From assembly GCF_024679095.1 (NCBI RefSeq), contig NC_066522.1, positions 14,182,753 to 14,246,752 of the forward strand: a DNA stretch of 64,000 nt, in the 5' to 3' direction. The translations under genes and the position numbers were made by a program. The DNA is from Eriocheir sinensis (lineage: Eukaryota > Arthropoda > Malacostraca > Decapoda > Varunidae). Below, piece after piece: positions 18,846 to 30,971 of this stretch. The notes under the pieces were generated by a model. It was not told where the DNA came from and did no database searches. It worked only from the letters and a program-made list of their open reading frames with translations. Each line of letters starts with the position of its first letter. Within the stretch, counting starts at the first letter, position 1.

Positions 18846-19539
18846 TGAGAGGGAAAAATTGTGGGAGGCATCGTTTAGTGCGGTGGGGCTCAGGTGAGGA
18901 GGGGTGGGAAGATGGGAAGGGAGCATGTGGGAATAGGGAGGCTGCGGGCATGTAGTAGCAGTAGAGTTCACCGCGACATACTCATTTTGCTTCTGCATGG
19001 ACACGGACCGGGGAGATTTGGGGACGGGGGAAGAAGGGGGAAAGAGTGTGGCTGTGCGGGGAAAGATGAGAGCAGGGGGCAGGGAGAGCCATGGTAAGGA
19101 AGGGGAAAATAATCACCTACGTGCATGTCATGAGGGACCAAAATAGACGGGGTGGGTGAAGAAGATATAGGTGGAAGGCATATATAGATCAAGGTAACAT
19201 GCCTAAATTGATCGTAGAGGTCCATGCCGTGAGGTCTCAAGCCGAACATGCAGGTGGATGAACAGAATATAACAAAAGGAGGTGCAAATATATAAAGACT
19301 CACTCGTTCATTCGCTAAAACAGGAAGGTTAGAATATCACTATCTTAAAAGGGCAGAGGAGCGTGATATATGTGGTGAAGGGTACCGAGGGACAGGCTGG
19401 AGTGCGCGTGGGTGGTGCTTGTGTGAGTGTGTGTGTGTGTGTGTGTGATAGGAGGGAGAGGAAGGAAATAGGAACTGTGCTCAGAGGAGATGAGAATGAG
19501 AGGTAAGTAATGCAAGCTACGTACAGAACATACACTTAG

Positions 19540-20120
19540 GGTGAGGTCACTGAAAAAAATGATACGCGGGACGGTAAAGGAGAAAAAATGAACGTTACAT
19601 TGATGAAGAACGGTGTGAAGACCAAATTGATAAGAGAGGGGTCAAAAGAAAAAGGAATTATTATGTGCAGAGAGGATGAAGACTAGAGGGCAGCTACATA
19701 AAGTTAGGGTGAGGCCACTGAAAGAATGAAGCGCGGGACGATAAAAAAAATAATGAGACGATACATTGATGAAGAACGGTGTGAGGACCAAGAATAAGAA
19801 AGGGGGCGAGAGACTAAGCAAATAGGGACAAAGACGAAAGATACTGAAGCGCGGGACGGTCAGAAAAATAACATACGATACAATGACGAAGAGCAGAGTG
19901 AGGAACAAGGATACGAAGGGGACAAAGGAGGGAAGGTGCTGAGACAAAGTAAATAGGGACAAAGGCGAGAGGTGTTGAACCCGGGAAAGGAGACAAAGGA
20001 GGGTGTTGAGCTATGGAAAAAAGGGAGAGAGGAAGACGGGAAGTGTTGTGCCAGAAGAAAAGTGGAATAGAGGAGGGAAGTGTTGAACCGTATAGGAAAA
20101 AAAGAGCATTGAAAAGTGTT
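19540..20120. repeat. Degenerate tandem repeat with GAAGCGCGGGACGGTA units
   Basis: The motifs GCGGGACGGTA and ATTGATGAAGAACGGTGTGA(A/G)GACCAA recur at about 19565-19625, 19728-19795 and 19850-19910. GTGTTGA-rich purine repeats follow to about 20120. Minus-strand frames here are Leu/Ser/Phe-rich artefacts of purine bias. Confidence 0.5.
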
Positions 20121-20891
20121 GAGACAGAGAGAAACAGACCAAGGAAGATAACGCGAGCCAAAGGAAAGGGTACGAAAGAGACAAAGGGAAGGGGGGCGAG
20201 GGAAAGAGAACGAAGGGAGAGGAAAAAAGATGAGAGAGAGGGAGAGTGGGTGAGCCAAGTAAAGGAATGGAATGCAGGTGTTTAGCCTACGAAACAAAAA
20301 GGGAAGAGAAAGGAAGAGAGAATGCGCAACACAAAGAGAAAGGGAGTCAAGTGGATGGACGCCAAGCAAATCCAATCAAGGTTCCTGTGTAGATTGGACT
20401 GCAAGAGCGGATCAAGCTTCCTCCTCCGAACAGGATATAACAAGGAGACTCTCAGACTCTCCTTGAGGTATACCGTCCAGCACCTCGCCCAAGCAACATA
20501 GATGGACGGGCAGGCTCCTGACTTCCCATAGAGAAAACTAGGATAAAGAAATAACTCAAGTACGACAAATAGATTGCAAGTTTTAAAGGCAGCGGAAACA
20601 AGGAGCCCAGAGTTAGAATCCTTGCAAGGGAAACCGTAAGACGATCAAAAATACTAAAAGAAAATAAGGACCAAGCAGCTTAAGCATTCGAGTGGAAAAC
20701 AAGAAACAATAATATGAAGATAAGACAAAACAGCATAAGTCAGGAGCCGTTACAAAGTCTAAAATCCCAACGACTATACTGGACTGGACTCAAGCGCGAA
20801 CTGATACAAAATTGGAACCAGGAGTGGGATGACTGTTTTCTTCTTAGACTACTGGTGGAGGCGCCAAGTCGCTCTACACGTGCAGGTCCTT

Positions 20892-21105
20892 GGTCCATAT
20901 TCTTAAACGTCTCCGGCTCCCGTTACGACTATTTTCTAAGGCCACAGAAACGATTAACCGGGTTTCATGGAGGATTTTCCAGTTCAGGGTGCATGCAGAG
21001 GTCGTGTAAAGCTAACACTGGGATTACAAAACAGTCCATGAGAAGCCCAGCATTGTCTTTTCAAACGGGCGAACTAAGGTGCCGATACATTTAAGAATAG
21101 GTACG
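20892..21105. mobile_element. Possible MITE with imperfect 28-bp terminal inverted repeats
   Basis: The left end at 20892-20920 reads GGTCCATATTCTTAAACGTC. The right end at 21079-21105, in reverse complement, reads CGTACCTATTCTTAAATGTA and continues with a matching GGC.CC. The body of about 214 bp has no transposase frame. I see no clear target-site duplication, so superfamily and exact ends are open. Confidence 0.4.
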
Positions 21106-21630
<525 letters not shown>

Positions 21631-22139
21631 AGACAGTGAGAATCTATATTTACACAGAAGAGTAAGTATATAAACACGCACTCATACATATATATACAGA
21701 CATACAGACATAAATACACCTTGCATACACATTCCTAAACTTCCACTTGTGATAAAAAAAAATAGACATATCCATTACCAAACGAAACAAACAAACAAAA
21801 AAAAATAGAAGTGAAAGCGCCACCCACACCACTCATCACAACTTTTTATACTCCTTTTTTTATTTCCTTCCTCTTTTTACTTTACCTATCAGCGGAATTG
21901 TCGTTTCTTGTCACGATGCGTCCCCCACACGAGAGATAGAGAGAAAGAGAGAGGAAGAGAGAGAGAGGCTTTAAAGGGGAAGCCATCAAGGACACACACA
22001 TAGAGGCAGGAACAAGCAACTTAACCCATGCAGCAACCCACCATCAAAATCAATCACCCATAATAGTCGGCGACCTAATTCACGGCTCGTTCTACGCCTG
22101 GGGCTAACGAGGGAAGGTGAACCCTGACGCCCCTGTTAT

Positions 22140-22405
22140 ACGGTATACCTTGGAACGACTGACACAACGAGAGGTTAAAAATAGACGCTGTACTCTCATC
22201 TTCCTTTTTATACACTGAAACGGCTGACAGTACTTACGAAAGGATGATATAAACTGTACTCTTGCCTCCTTTTTTACACCTTGGAGCAGCTGACACTTCA
22301 AACGGTAAGGTGAGGATGGAATCTGTACTCTTGTCTCCCTGTGTATACCTGAAGACGTCTGACACTTCGAAAGGATGACAATGGAAACTGCACTCTCTCT
22401 CTCTC
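22140..22405. repeat. Minisatellite, period about 66 bp, four copies
   Basis: Each unit runs TATAC(C/A)(T/C)...GACTGACAC...ACGA(A/G)AGG...CTGTACTCTTGTCTCC. Units start at about 22141, 22208, 22273 and 22345 and have diverged from one another. Confidence 0.65.
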
Positions 22406-22623
22406 TCTTTCCGTTAATTTCTATACATCCTCAAAAACAACAACACGAGGCAAAAATAGCATTAACTTTCACGGGGCAGTAATAAGCCAACTCCTGGTTC
22501 TTGATAAATGTAAGACAAACTCCTGGCATAGGTAATACTGGCAATCTCTCTAATGTTATACAGGAACGGATGCAAGTCCTCGATAATGTTACGTCACGTT
22601 GAACTGTTCCGTCGAGGTGTGTT

Positions 22624-22625
<2 letters not shown>

Positions 22626-22695
<70 letters not shown>
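22626..22695. repeat. (GA)n microsatellite
   Basis: About 70 bp of pure GA. Confidence 0.97.
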
Positions 22696-22699
<4 letters not shown>

Positions 22700-23089
22700 T
22701 GGAGTAGCAGCTGGGAAATTAAGTCCACTACATCCGTCACCCAACTAATGAACACTCTTGTCCACTATTCCCCCACTAGAGCACTGCTAACCGATCCTTG
22801 GAAATATGCTTGTACTCACACATTCCGAGCACTGAACTGAAAACTGGAATGGTACGGATGAACGCTGCATAGCTGATTGTTGTTGTTATGGTGGCGATGG
22901 TAGTGGTGGTGGTGGCGTAGGAAATCTTATATGAATGAAAAGCGCATGGAGTCTGCCAAGGGTACTACGAGAGGTGTAATATCTCCCAGTCTGACAATAC
23001 AGGTGGTGGTGGTGGTGGTGGTGTGTGTGAGAACGTGTAGCACAATTTCACCCTGAGATGGAAACCAGAGAGAAATCAGTCAGATGGAA

Positions 23090-23610
23090 GTGATGGAGGT
23101 GGTGGAGGTGTTAGTCGTTGTGGTGAGGGACTGCACAACGCGAGGGGGAACTTAAATACATCAGAGCAAATGTTGGAGGTAGTGGAGGTGTTGCTGGTTG
23201 TGGTGAGGGACTGTATGACGCTAGGGTGGCCTGAAATACATAAACCAAAGCAAGTGTAGAAACTGAAGGTGTTAGTGGTGGTGGTAAAGGATTGTCTAAC
23301 GCGAAGAGGACTTGAAATACATAAATCAAAGCAGGTGTTAATGATAATGGTTGTGTTAGTGGTGGTAGTGAGGGATGGTGTAACACGAGGAGGACTTGAA
23401 ATACGTAAATCAAAGCAGGTGTTAATGATAATAGTTGTTAGTGGTGGTGGTAATGGATTGTCTATCGCGAGGGGGACTTGAAATGTTAATGATAATGGTT
23501 GTGTTAGTGGTGGTAGTGAGGGATGGTGTAACGCGAGGTGAACCTGGAATACATACATCAAAGCAAGTGTAGAAAGTGCAGGTATTCGTGGAGGTAGTAA
23601 AGAATTGTGT
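23090..23610. repeat. Minisatellite, period about 80-100 bp, GGT-rich
   Basis: The block AACGCGAGG.GGACTTGAAATACATAAATCAAAGCA, followed by a GTTAGTGGTGGTGGT block, recurs about six times with indels. A 193-codon frame on the minus strand and a 70-codon plus frame follow the repeat and are not evidence of a gene. Confidence 0.7.
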
Positions 23611-24523
23611 ATAGCAAAATGGGTTTCAGAGAGGCACCCAAAAGAGAAATAAGTCACACACGACAGAAATAGGTAACATCCAGCCCCTCTTTCAATGAGT
23701 CTGGTGCTCTTGAACGGAATCCCATCGTTTGTAAGGGAATCAGTATTGTAATTAGGCTATTAGCACTTCAGCGTGAGCGCCATTACTGCACCCTGATGGC
23801 TCTGTTTATATTAAGGTGATCGTGTGTTCGCCTCTGCAATTAGGTTTATTTGCAGTTGTTTTAATGAGGTGTGAAGGAAATTAGAGCGGTAACCTATCAA
23901 ATTATCGAGTTTACCTTTTTCTTCCCATTATTTTTCTTACTGTTTTAGGAAGCGATGGAGTTCTAAAATGGTCTTAAAAGTCTAAAAATGCAAGACCATT
24001 CCCTCCTACTGTTCTGGGCTGTGATTTTTTTTTAACGATATTTTAGTGTGAAGGAAATTTGAAAGGCATTAAATATGAACGCACGGGTTGCTGTCATCTG
24101 TTATGGAACCGTTTGTTTGTTTGTTTTATGATGTGTTAAACGAGCTCGGGCGGTACTGACTTTTAGAGTGCACAGTTTGTTTTACGTATTTTGAAGTAGT
24201 CTTTTAATGGAGTGTAGGTAAAGGCAACTGAAACTATCAAAAACCGAGAAGAGCCCAGATTTATTTCCTCTATTCTAAATACTTTTTAATTATGTGTGAA
24301 GAAAACTACTGTAGGTTGGTGTTATATATAAAAGTGTAGCGTGTTCCGTCCACTATTATTTTTTTACTCTTATGGTCTAAAGGAGGAAGGATGGTGCGGC
24401 GGGCGGGAATTAGTGTCTTGTTACGGCTCACAGCAATCAGTGCCTTTGCCTGCTTTATTCAGGGAAGTGGAGCAATTCTGGAACTGATTATGTACGGAGA
24501 TTTTGCATGCATCTGTCAACGCC

Positions 24524-24524
<1 letters not shown>
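23611..24524. other. No gene recognised
   Basis: AT-rich sequence. A frame beginning at ATG 24391 has a hydrophobic start resembling a signal peptide but runs straight into the following TG microsatellite, so it is not called. Confidence 0.3.

Positions 24525-24581
<57 letters not shown>
24525..24581. repeat. (TG)n microsatellite
   Basis: About 57 bp of TG. Confidence 0.96.
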
Positions 24582-24584
<3 letters not shown>

Positions 24585-25646
24585 AAAAATGTCTCACAAA
24601 AATAAATAATAATACTGATAGAAATAATGATAATACTAAAAACTGGTTTCTCCCACTTCAGAGGGAGAGGAGGAAGGGGGAGGGAGGACACACACGTATG
24701 TACAAGACCCCTGAGAGCTCTAGATTCCATGCAGGACAAGATATTATGTGTTTCACCGGAATGAAATGTAACACCCTTCGCTTACAGGGGATACAGAATG
24801 CAATAAAATTATCTGTTTCCTCATCGCATTAGTGTATTAACGATGTTGGGCAAAGAAGTGCGGCAGCTGCTCACTTCATACTGTCACGATAAAGGGGTCA
24901 GAGGTCAAGGAAGAGAGTGTTTGCCATAGCGTCAGCCCTTTTTTGACAGACGCGCCGGAACAGCCTATAGCGCTGATCTATTCTTGGAGGAACAGAACCA
25001 CAGACAGCACAGAGATAATTAGGGCTTCGAATATTCGCTATACATTGTTAAATATGCATCCTATACGCTCAATACTCAGGTCATGCATAGCTGAAGGACG
25101 CTTTATATCACAGATTATGGCTGAATCCACCTCGTAATGTGCAGCGTTATATTTGCAATAAATTATGACTCGACGTTACAAAGAGATCTCCGGATAATTT
25201 CAAGCCTCTTTGAGGCTTGCAAATATCTCGCATCAGAAAATTTAAATATTAATTGCGTGATGTCCGCGGAATTCTACATAAAATTCTGCGTAATAACGTT
25301 GTGTGATACATTACATTCATTTCCGCGGTTCCGATGCCGATGAGAAAAACATGTATATCTAATGACAAAAAAGTTGAAATAAAATTATATCAATTTGCAT
25401 TTATATTTCATGTCGGCAATTTGTGTAAAACAACTAACGTCCTTGGAATTCTCTTACTGTTCTGAGGTAATAGCCAGCGTCCTCCAGGCGATGCGGTGCT
25501 CCCGGGGGAACAACGAAACTGCAGAATCACGTCCTCGTGGATTTGCTGTGGAGGGGAAGGTTACTCCGTTTCAATTTGAAAATATGTTTATCTACTGAGG
25601 TCAACACTTTGATATGATAATACTGTAAAAGAGAGAGCAGAGAGAG

Positions 25647-25650
<4 letters not shown>
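24582..25650. other. About 1 kb with no recognised gene
   Basis: AT-rich unique sequence. No exon, tRNA or transposon end is supported. Confidence 0.3.

Positions 25651-25736
<86 letters not shown>
25651..25736. repeat. (AT)n microsatellite
   Basis: About 86 bp of AT following a short AG run. Confidence 0.97.
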
Positions 25737-25738
<2 letters not shown>

Positions 25739-25969
25739 CGAAAAGGTCAATAACATAAAACAATAATGATGTCGACAATATGATAAATTAATGATGTCAA
25801 CAAAGTAATGATGTGTAGGTATATGGAGGAGCGCGTCTACTTTACCATAAGAAAAAAATTATAATAGTCACGGTATTTTGTATTTTCAAATTGTCATATT
25901 ATTTCTTAAAGTTATATTCAGACCCTATTAGTTTATTTTGGTTACTCAATGAACTTCGTGGTTTTGAGG

Positions 25970-26272
25970 GAGGCGAGTTTTGGGGTTAATCGTCAGTATT
26001 GTTAAAGAAAGAGAATACAGTTTACAAAGTTAGGAATATAAAGGACAGGAGAATACAGACGTTTGCTGACATCTAAGTGGGTTTTAATGGTTAAGCGGCT
26101 GTATTGTTAAAGGAGAAAATGGTCAAGAGCTTAGAAAGTGTAGAATAGAAGAATATAGACGTTTGCTAACATCCAAGTGAGTTTTGAGGTTAAGCGGCAG
26201 CATTGTTAAAGAATAAGAAAATAGATCAAAAGCTTGAAAAATGAAGGAAAGGAGAATACAGACGTTTTCAGA
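25970..26272. repeat. Degenerate tandem repeat, about 105 bp x 3
   Basis: Each copy carries GTTTT(G/A)...GTTAAGCGGC.G.ATTGTTAAAG and then GAATACAGACGTTTGCT.ACATC.AAGTG. Copies begin at about 25975, 26081 and 26183; the last is cut short in the middle of the second block. Confidence 0.65.
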
Positions 26273-27070
26273 CCCTCCCTCCCCACTACCCCCGCCATTA
26301 AACCTTGAACTAAACCAGCCATCTGAGCTCCGCTAATCTCCCCGGACCACCGCTGTGAGCGACACCAGTCAATCATGCATCGTTCGGAGAGAGCTAATCC
26401 GGAGGCACACTTTGGGCGGCTCTCTCCTCCAGGGCCGCTAAGCAGGTCGATGATCGTTAGCATTGGAATGACCTCTTTAGTAGCTTCCCTGACGTGCCTC
26501 TCCTTACCTCTTCTCCTAAGACCTCTAACCCTTCGAGGCAAACTCTTCCTCTACCTCAAGCTCATATATTACATTTAGTATAGTGAGACTTTCTTCTCTC
26601 CTCCTCCCTCTCTTGACTCTGAGGTTTATTGTTTAGAGTTCAATAACCAGTCGCCACTTTCATCTAAGTTATTAATGGAAACAGGTAACCCTCTTTCCCG
26701 TATTGATATCCTCCTCACCTGTATCTCGCTGTCACTGTCCCCCTTCTCGATAACCATAATGCTTTGCGCTCCTTTGTATTGACTTAGCTGTGCGTCCCTC
26801 CTGAAGCCTTCATAAAACTTCCGCTAAGTCTCCCACACGAATATCAATAAACGGGGCTTCATTCCCAAGCAACTTTATTGGGTAAGCGTTAATTCCCTCC
26901 CTACCGCGTATCATTACCTCAACACCCCACAATATTCATCCATCATTCTTGCGTGCGTACACCTCAGAAATACATCCATGTTTACATCACGTGACCTTCG
27001 GCAAAAATATCCGACAAGAAATGAAAAGAATGTTAAAAGTGTAGTCCCCCCCCCCACCCCACCCCACCAC

Positions 27071-27102
<32 letters not shown>

Positions 27103-27480
27103 CCGTGATGTACTCTTCCCTTACATCTCCGGGAAGTGCGTCATTCATCACACCTGCCGCCATCCGTTCCGTGTCCGTCACTTCCCATGCACTGAATCAC
27201 GCGCCAAGGTATTGTTTCTCCCACTTTAATTTTTTTACAAGTCCCTCCCTTGTTTTCATGTGTACACTTACTCAAACACACACATACACACACACTTATA
27301 CTACAACTACTACTACTACCACAACTACTATTTCTTGTCGAGCAACACCACACCACGTTGAAAATACTGACTGTAGAGAAACTAAATTTATGTAAAGAGT
27401 TCCAACAACAAAAAAATATATAGTAAAAAACTGTCGTAAGCAAAAGAAACGGAGGAAATGCTTATTCATAGCATTTCATT
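26273..27480. other. No gene recognised; short (CA)n at about 27069-27095
   Basis: Contains C-rich and CA simple repeats near 27045-27100 and 27276-27296. Frames of up to 111 codons lack known motifs or paired splice sites. Confidence 0.3.
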
Positions 27481-28770
27481 ATAAGAAAAAACTTGAAAAT
27501 GAGAAGTCTAAGATGCCACATAGCAACACACACAGGTTACGGAAAGTTTTTTTTTTTAAGTTATGAAATATAAAGTGACGAGAAGAAACTGACCGAATAT
27601 GATATAGCATAACAAAAATATGACAACATGAGAAGGTAATAGACGCTAGAGTCGGCATACGCGATGCTTCACGAATAAATGAAAAGGACAATTAAAAGAA
27701 ATGTGGTGGAATAAAAAAGAACTGTTATATTAGAGCAGGTGAGGAAATAATTATATACCCATAACATGTAACTATGTGAAACTGGTGAAAATTAAATGTT
27801 TATCGGAGGGTTAAACATGAAAACAAAAACAATGCGGTAAAAATTAATCGACAGAATATATTATGAAATAGCCTAACAAAACGAGAAAATAAACTAGCGA
27901 AAAAAAGATTAATAAAATATATATCATAGCCTACTAAAAAGGAGAAAATAGGAACAGAAAGACAAATGAAAACTAATATCATGTCAAAAATGAATAGCCA
28001 AACAAAACGAGAGAAAACAAACGAGACAAAACGAACCCTACAAAATTATAAAAAGTAAACTAGCTAAAAGAAACAAACAAAACATTGGCTAATGAAATGA
28101 GAATAAAAAATGGTGAAAATGAAATAAATAATACCAGACTAACATAATAAGAATAAGAATGAACTTGAGAAATGTAACCTAGAAAATATATCGAACAGCC
28201 TAATAGTATAAGAGAAAATAAACTATAGTGAAAAGAAACGTACAGAATAAGCTCTATCATAGCCTAATAAAGATGAGAAAAATAGGGACAGATAGAAACA
28301 AAACAAAGTGACAAAAATGAATCGACAGAATATGATCAAATAGCCTAGCAAAGAGAGAATAAACCAGCTAAAAGAAACTCACAAAATACATCACAACCCA
28401 CATTAGCAAAAGAAAAAATAAATCAGAAAAAAAAGCGTAACAAAATGAGAGAAAAAAAAACAGCGAAAAGAAACCAAGAAAATATCACAGCCTAACGAGA
28501 AAAAAAATAATAAAATCGCGAAATAACTTAGAACCATATCAAAATAGCGTAACTAGTGAGAGAAAAAAAACAGAAGCGAAAGAAACTCACAGAATATTAT
28601 CATATCTATAACTATCATCGCCTGACAATATTATCACAATCTAAAATAAAATGGGAGCAAAAAAATGTGACTCCTCCACAAAATTAGCCTAACATTATTA
28701 TAATCAACAATAAATGATAAAGATATGGGCAAAAAACACAAAACACATCATAACCCAACAAAATGAAAAA
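27481..28770. repeat. A-rich degenerate minisatellite field
   Basis: The motif ATAGCCTAACAAAACGAGA and the block GAAAATAAAC(T/C)AGC.AAAAGAAAC recur many times over 1.3 kb with irregular spacing and heavy divergence. This looks like an old tandem array. The plus strand is strongly A-rich throughout. Confidence 0.5.
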
Positions 28771-29610
28771 GAAAACAACTGTATCTCTATCTCAGCATTC
28801 ATTTTATTACTAAGGATTACGTTTGTTGTTTTCGTTATTCGTGCCCAGTCGACTATAAACAGTGTATATTCTTCTTGACTCATACTAAAGAGCCTACTAG
28901 ACTCCGAACAAGGGAATTCATACTTACGGAAGTCAGAAAGCAGAGTGGCGTTCTCCTACCTCCTGGTGCACGGAGAGAACTTGACGTCATACACTCCTCA
29001 CGCACTCAGGAAGTAAACTGACGCATGCGCACTCGATCGTTTAGTGAAAAAAGTTTTGTTTGTTCTCATTTCTTGATCCCATGTTTTCTGTAGAGCCTCC
29101 ATAATCCATATAACTGAATAAAACTGTTATCTAGAATAGTAACATTTTTTACCGTATCATGTTCAAGTGCTTCACTATTTATCATATCTCATTATTTTAT
29201 TCATATTTACCTAAACGATCGAATACTATTAAACGGGCTTCACTTTTACAACACGATTCAAATTACTATTACTCTTATATAAAACTACACCACACAATTG
29301 TAGTGCGTATCCTGCACATTCTGTTTGAGCTATTGGTGTTAAGTTTCTATTGAATACTACCCCACTTTGTATCTGGCAGCTCCTCCGTGAGTGATAACAA
29401 TTAAATATCCGGGAGCTCAACGGTACCAATATGTAACTCTGTCTACGCCTCCGTTCTCTAACTCCATGCATTGTAGGTAGGTGCAAATATTCAATAACCA
29501 GTACCCATGATATTCAAGGTCATATCCTAAGAAAAGAAAAAAAAATATCGAAAAGACATCAACGAAATATCACCTAACGAAATGAAACAAAAGAAACCAA
29601 CAAAATGTAA
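28771..29610. other. No gene recognised
   Basis: Ordinary AT-rich sequence between two repeat fields. Confidence 0.3.
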
Positions 29611-30262
29611 CCAACCCTTCTCTTATCCACCAGACCAATCACCAACTCTTTCTTCCCCTATCCACCAGTCCCATCACCAACCCTTCCCCTATCCACCAGT
29701 CCCATCACCAACCCGTCCCCTATCAACTAGTCCCATCACCAACCCGTCCCCTATTCACCAGTCCCATCACCAACCCGTCCCCTATCAACCAGTCCCATCA
29801 CCAACCCGTCCCCTATCAACCAGTCCCATCACCAACCCGTCCCCTATTCACCAGTCCCATCAACAACCCTTCCCCTATCCATCAGTCCCATCAACAACCC
29901 TTCCCCTATCCACCAGTCCCATCACCAACCCTTCCCCTATTCACCAGTCCTGTCACCAACCCTTTCCCTATCCACCAGTCCCATCACCAACCCTTCCCCT
30001 ATTCACCAGTCCTGTCACCAACCCTTTTTCTATCCACCAGTCCCATCAACAACCCTTCCCTTATCCATCAGTCCCATCACCAACCCTTCCCCTATTCACC
30101 AGTCCTGTCACCAACCCTTTCCCTATCCACCAGTCCCATCACCAACCCTTCCCCTATTCACCAGTCCTGTCACCAACCCTTTTCCTATCCACCAGTCCCA
30201 TCACCAACCCTTCCTCTATGCAGCCCCATCAACAACCCTTCTCCTATCCACCAGTCCCATCA
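29611..30262. repeat. 31-bp minisatellite, about 21 copies
   Basis: The unit is CCCATCACCAACCCTTCCCC plus TATCCACCAGT. Copies differ by a few substitutions such as CTATTCACC or TCCTGTCACC. Because 31 is not a multiple of three and the unit has no stop in any forward frame, the array reads through as a 279-codon Pro/Ser/Thr-rich frame with a 31-residue period. I regard this frame as a by-product of the repeat. There is no splice or promoter context. Confidence 0.9.
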
Positions 30263-30817
30263 ACAGCTCGAACAACCACTATGTTTTTTATGGTGGTCTG
30301 TTTAAAAGACATACTTACAGACAGTGTGAGCAAGGACATAATTATCTTTTATTGTGTCAAATTTTATATTAATGTAAGTGATCAGATTCGTGGCTATAAT
30401 TGCTTTTGTTTTCTGCGATAAGAGCATGGCATTGTAGTAACAGATAACAGCCAGTCAGCCTGACGTGTCTGGTTGTGCCTTGTTATGTCCAGAGGAGATA
30501 AGATATTGTCATTATCAAGAGATGGACTCGATGTTTCTTTTCCCACAATCACGCCACCGCTGTTCACTGATTAGCTCGAGGCGTGGCTTGCCTCGAATGG
30601 GGAAATAACTTCCATCTCAGCATGTCACTGTTAGGGACTAAACCGATCATGAAGATGTAGTGATGACTTAGTCTGCATTTATTTAAACATGGAAGTCATG
30701 TTTTTAGTACTTTGATTTTAAATATGGAATATGATAGAAAGGAGAATGAAATTTCATTACAGATTTTTCTAAACATTATTCTCAAAAAGTATTACAAAGT
30801 TTGTTGAGACGCTGCCA
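30263..30817. other. Intergenic spacer downstream of the NACHT gene
   Basis: AT-rich, with no exon or repeat family recognised. It lies beyond the predicted cleavage site of the minus-strand NACHT gene. Confidence 0.4.
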
Positions 30818-30823
30818 TTTATT
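30818..30823 (-). terminator. Poly(A) signal AATAAA of the NACHT gene
   Basis: AATAAA on the minus strand, within GCTAAATAAATGGC, about 150 bases after the stop codon of the predicted terminal exon. Its position supports that exon as the real 3' end of the gene. Confidence 0.7.
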
Positions 30824-30971
30824 TAGCATCGTGCACTGTTTCACCAAATGCAGGATAGTCTTTTTTGCTAGCCGGGACACCAGCAAATCATGTCAGGTGG
30901 CGCCATCAAGGCTCGCACGGTGTCCCTGGCACCAGCTCACGGCGGCCTCTTCATGGCCAGGGCGCCGCCGC

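Noticed and set aside
24391..24585. ATG-initiated frame with a hydrophobic start
   Set aside because: It runs into a TG microsatellite without a donor site, and the remainder is low complexity.
29611..30262. Regularly spaced repeat considered as a CRISPR-like array
   Set aside because: Units are contiguous with no unique spacers, in a eukaryotic context; it is a minisatellite.
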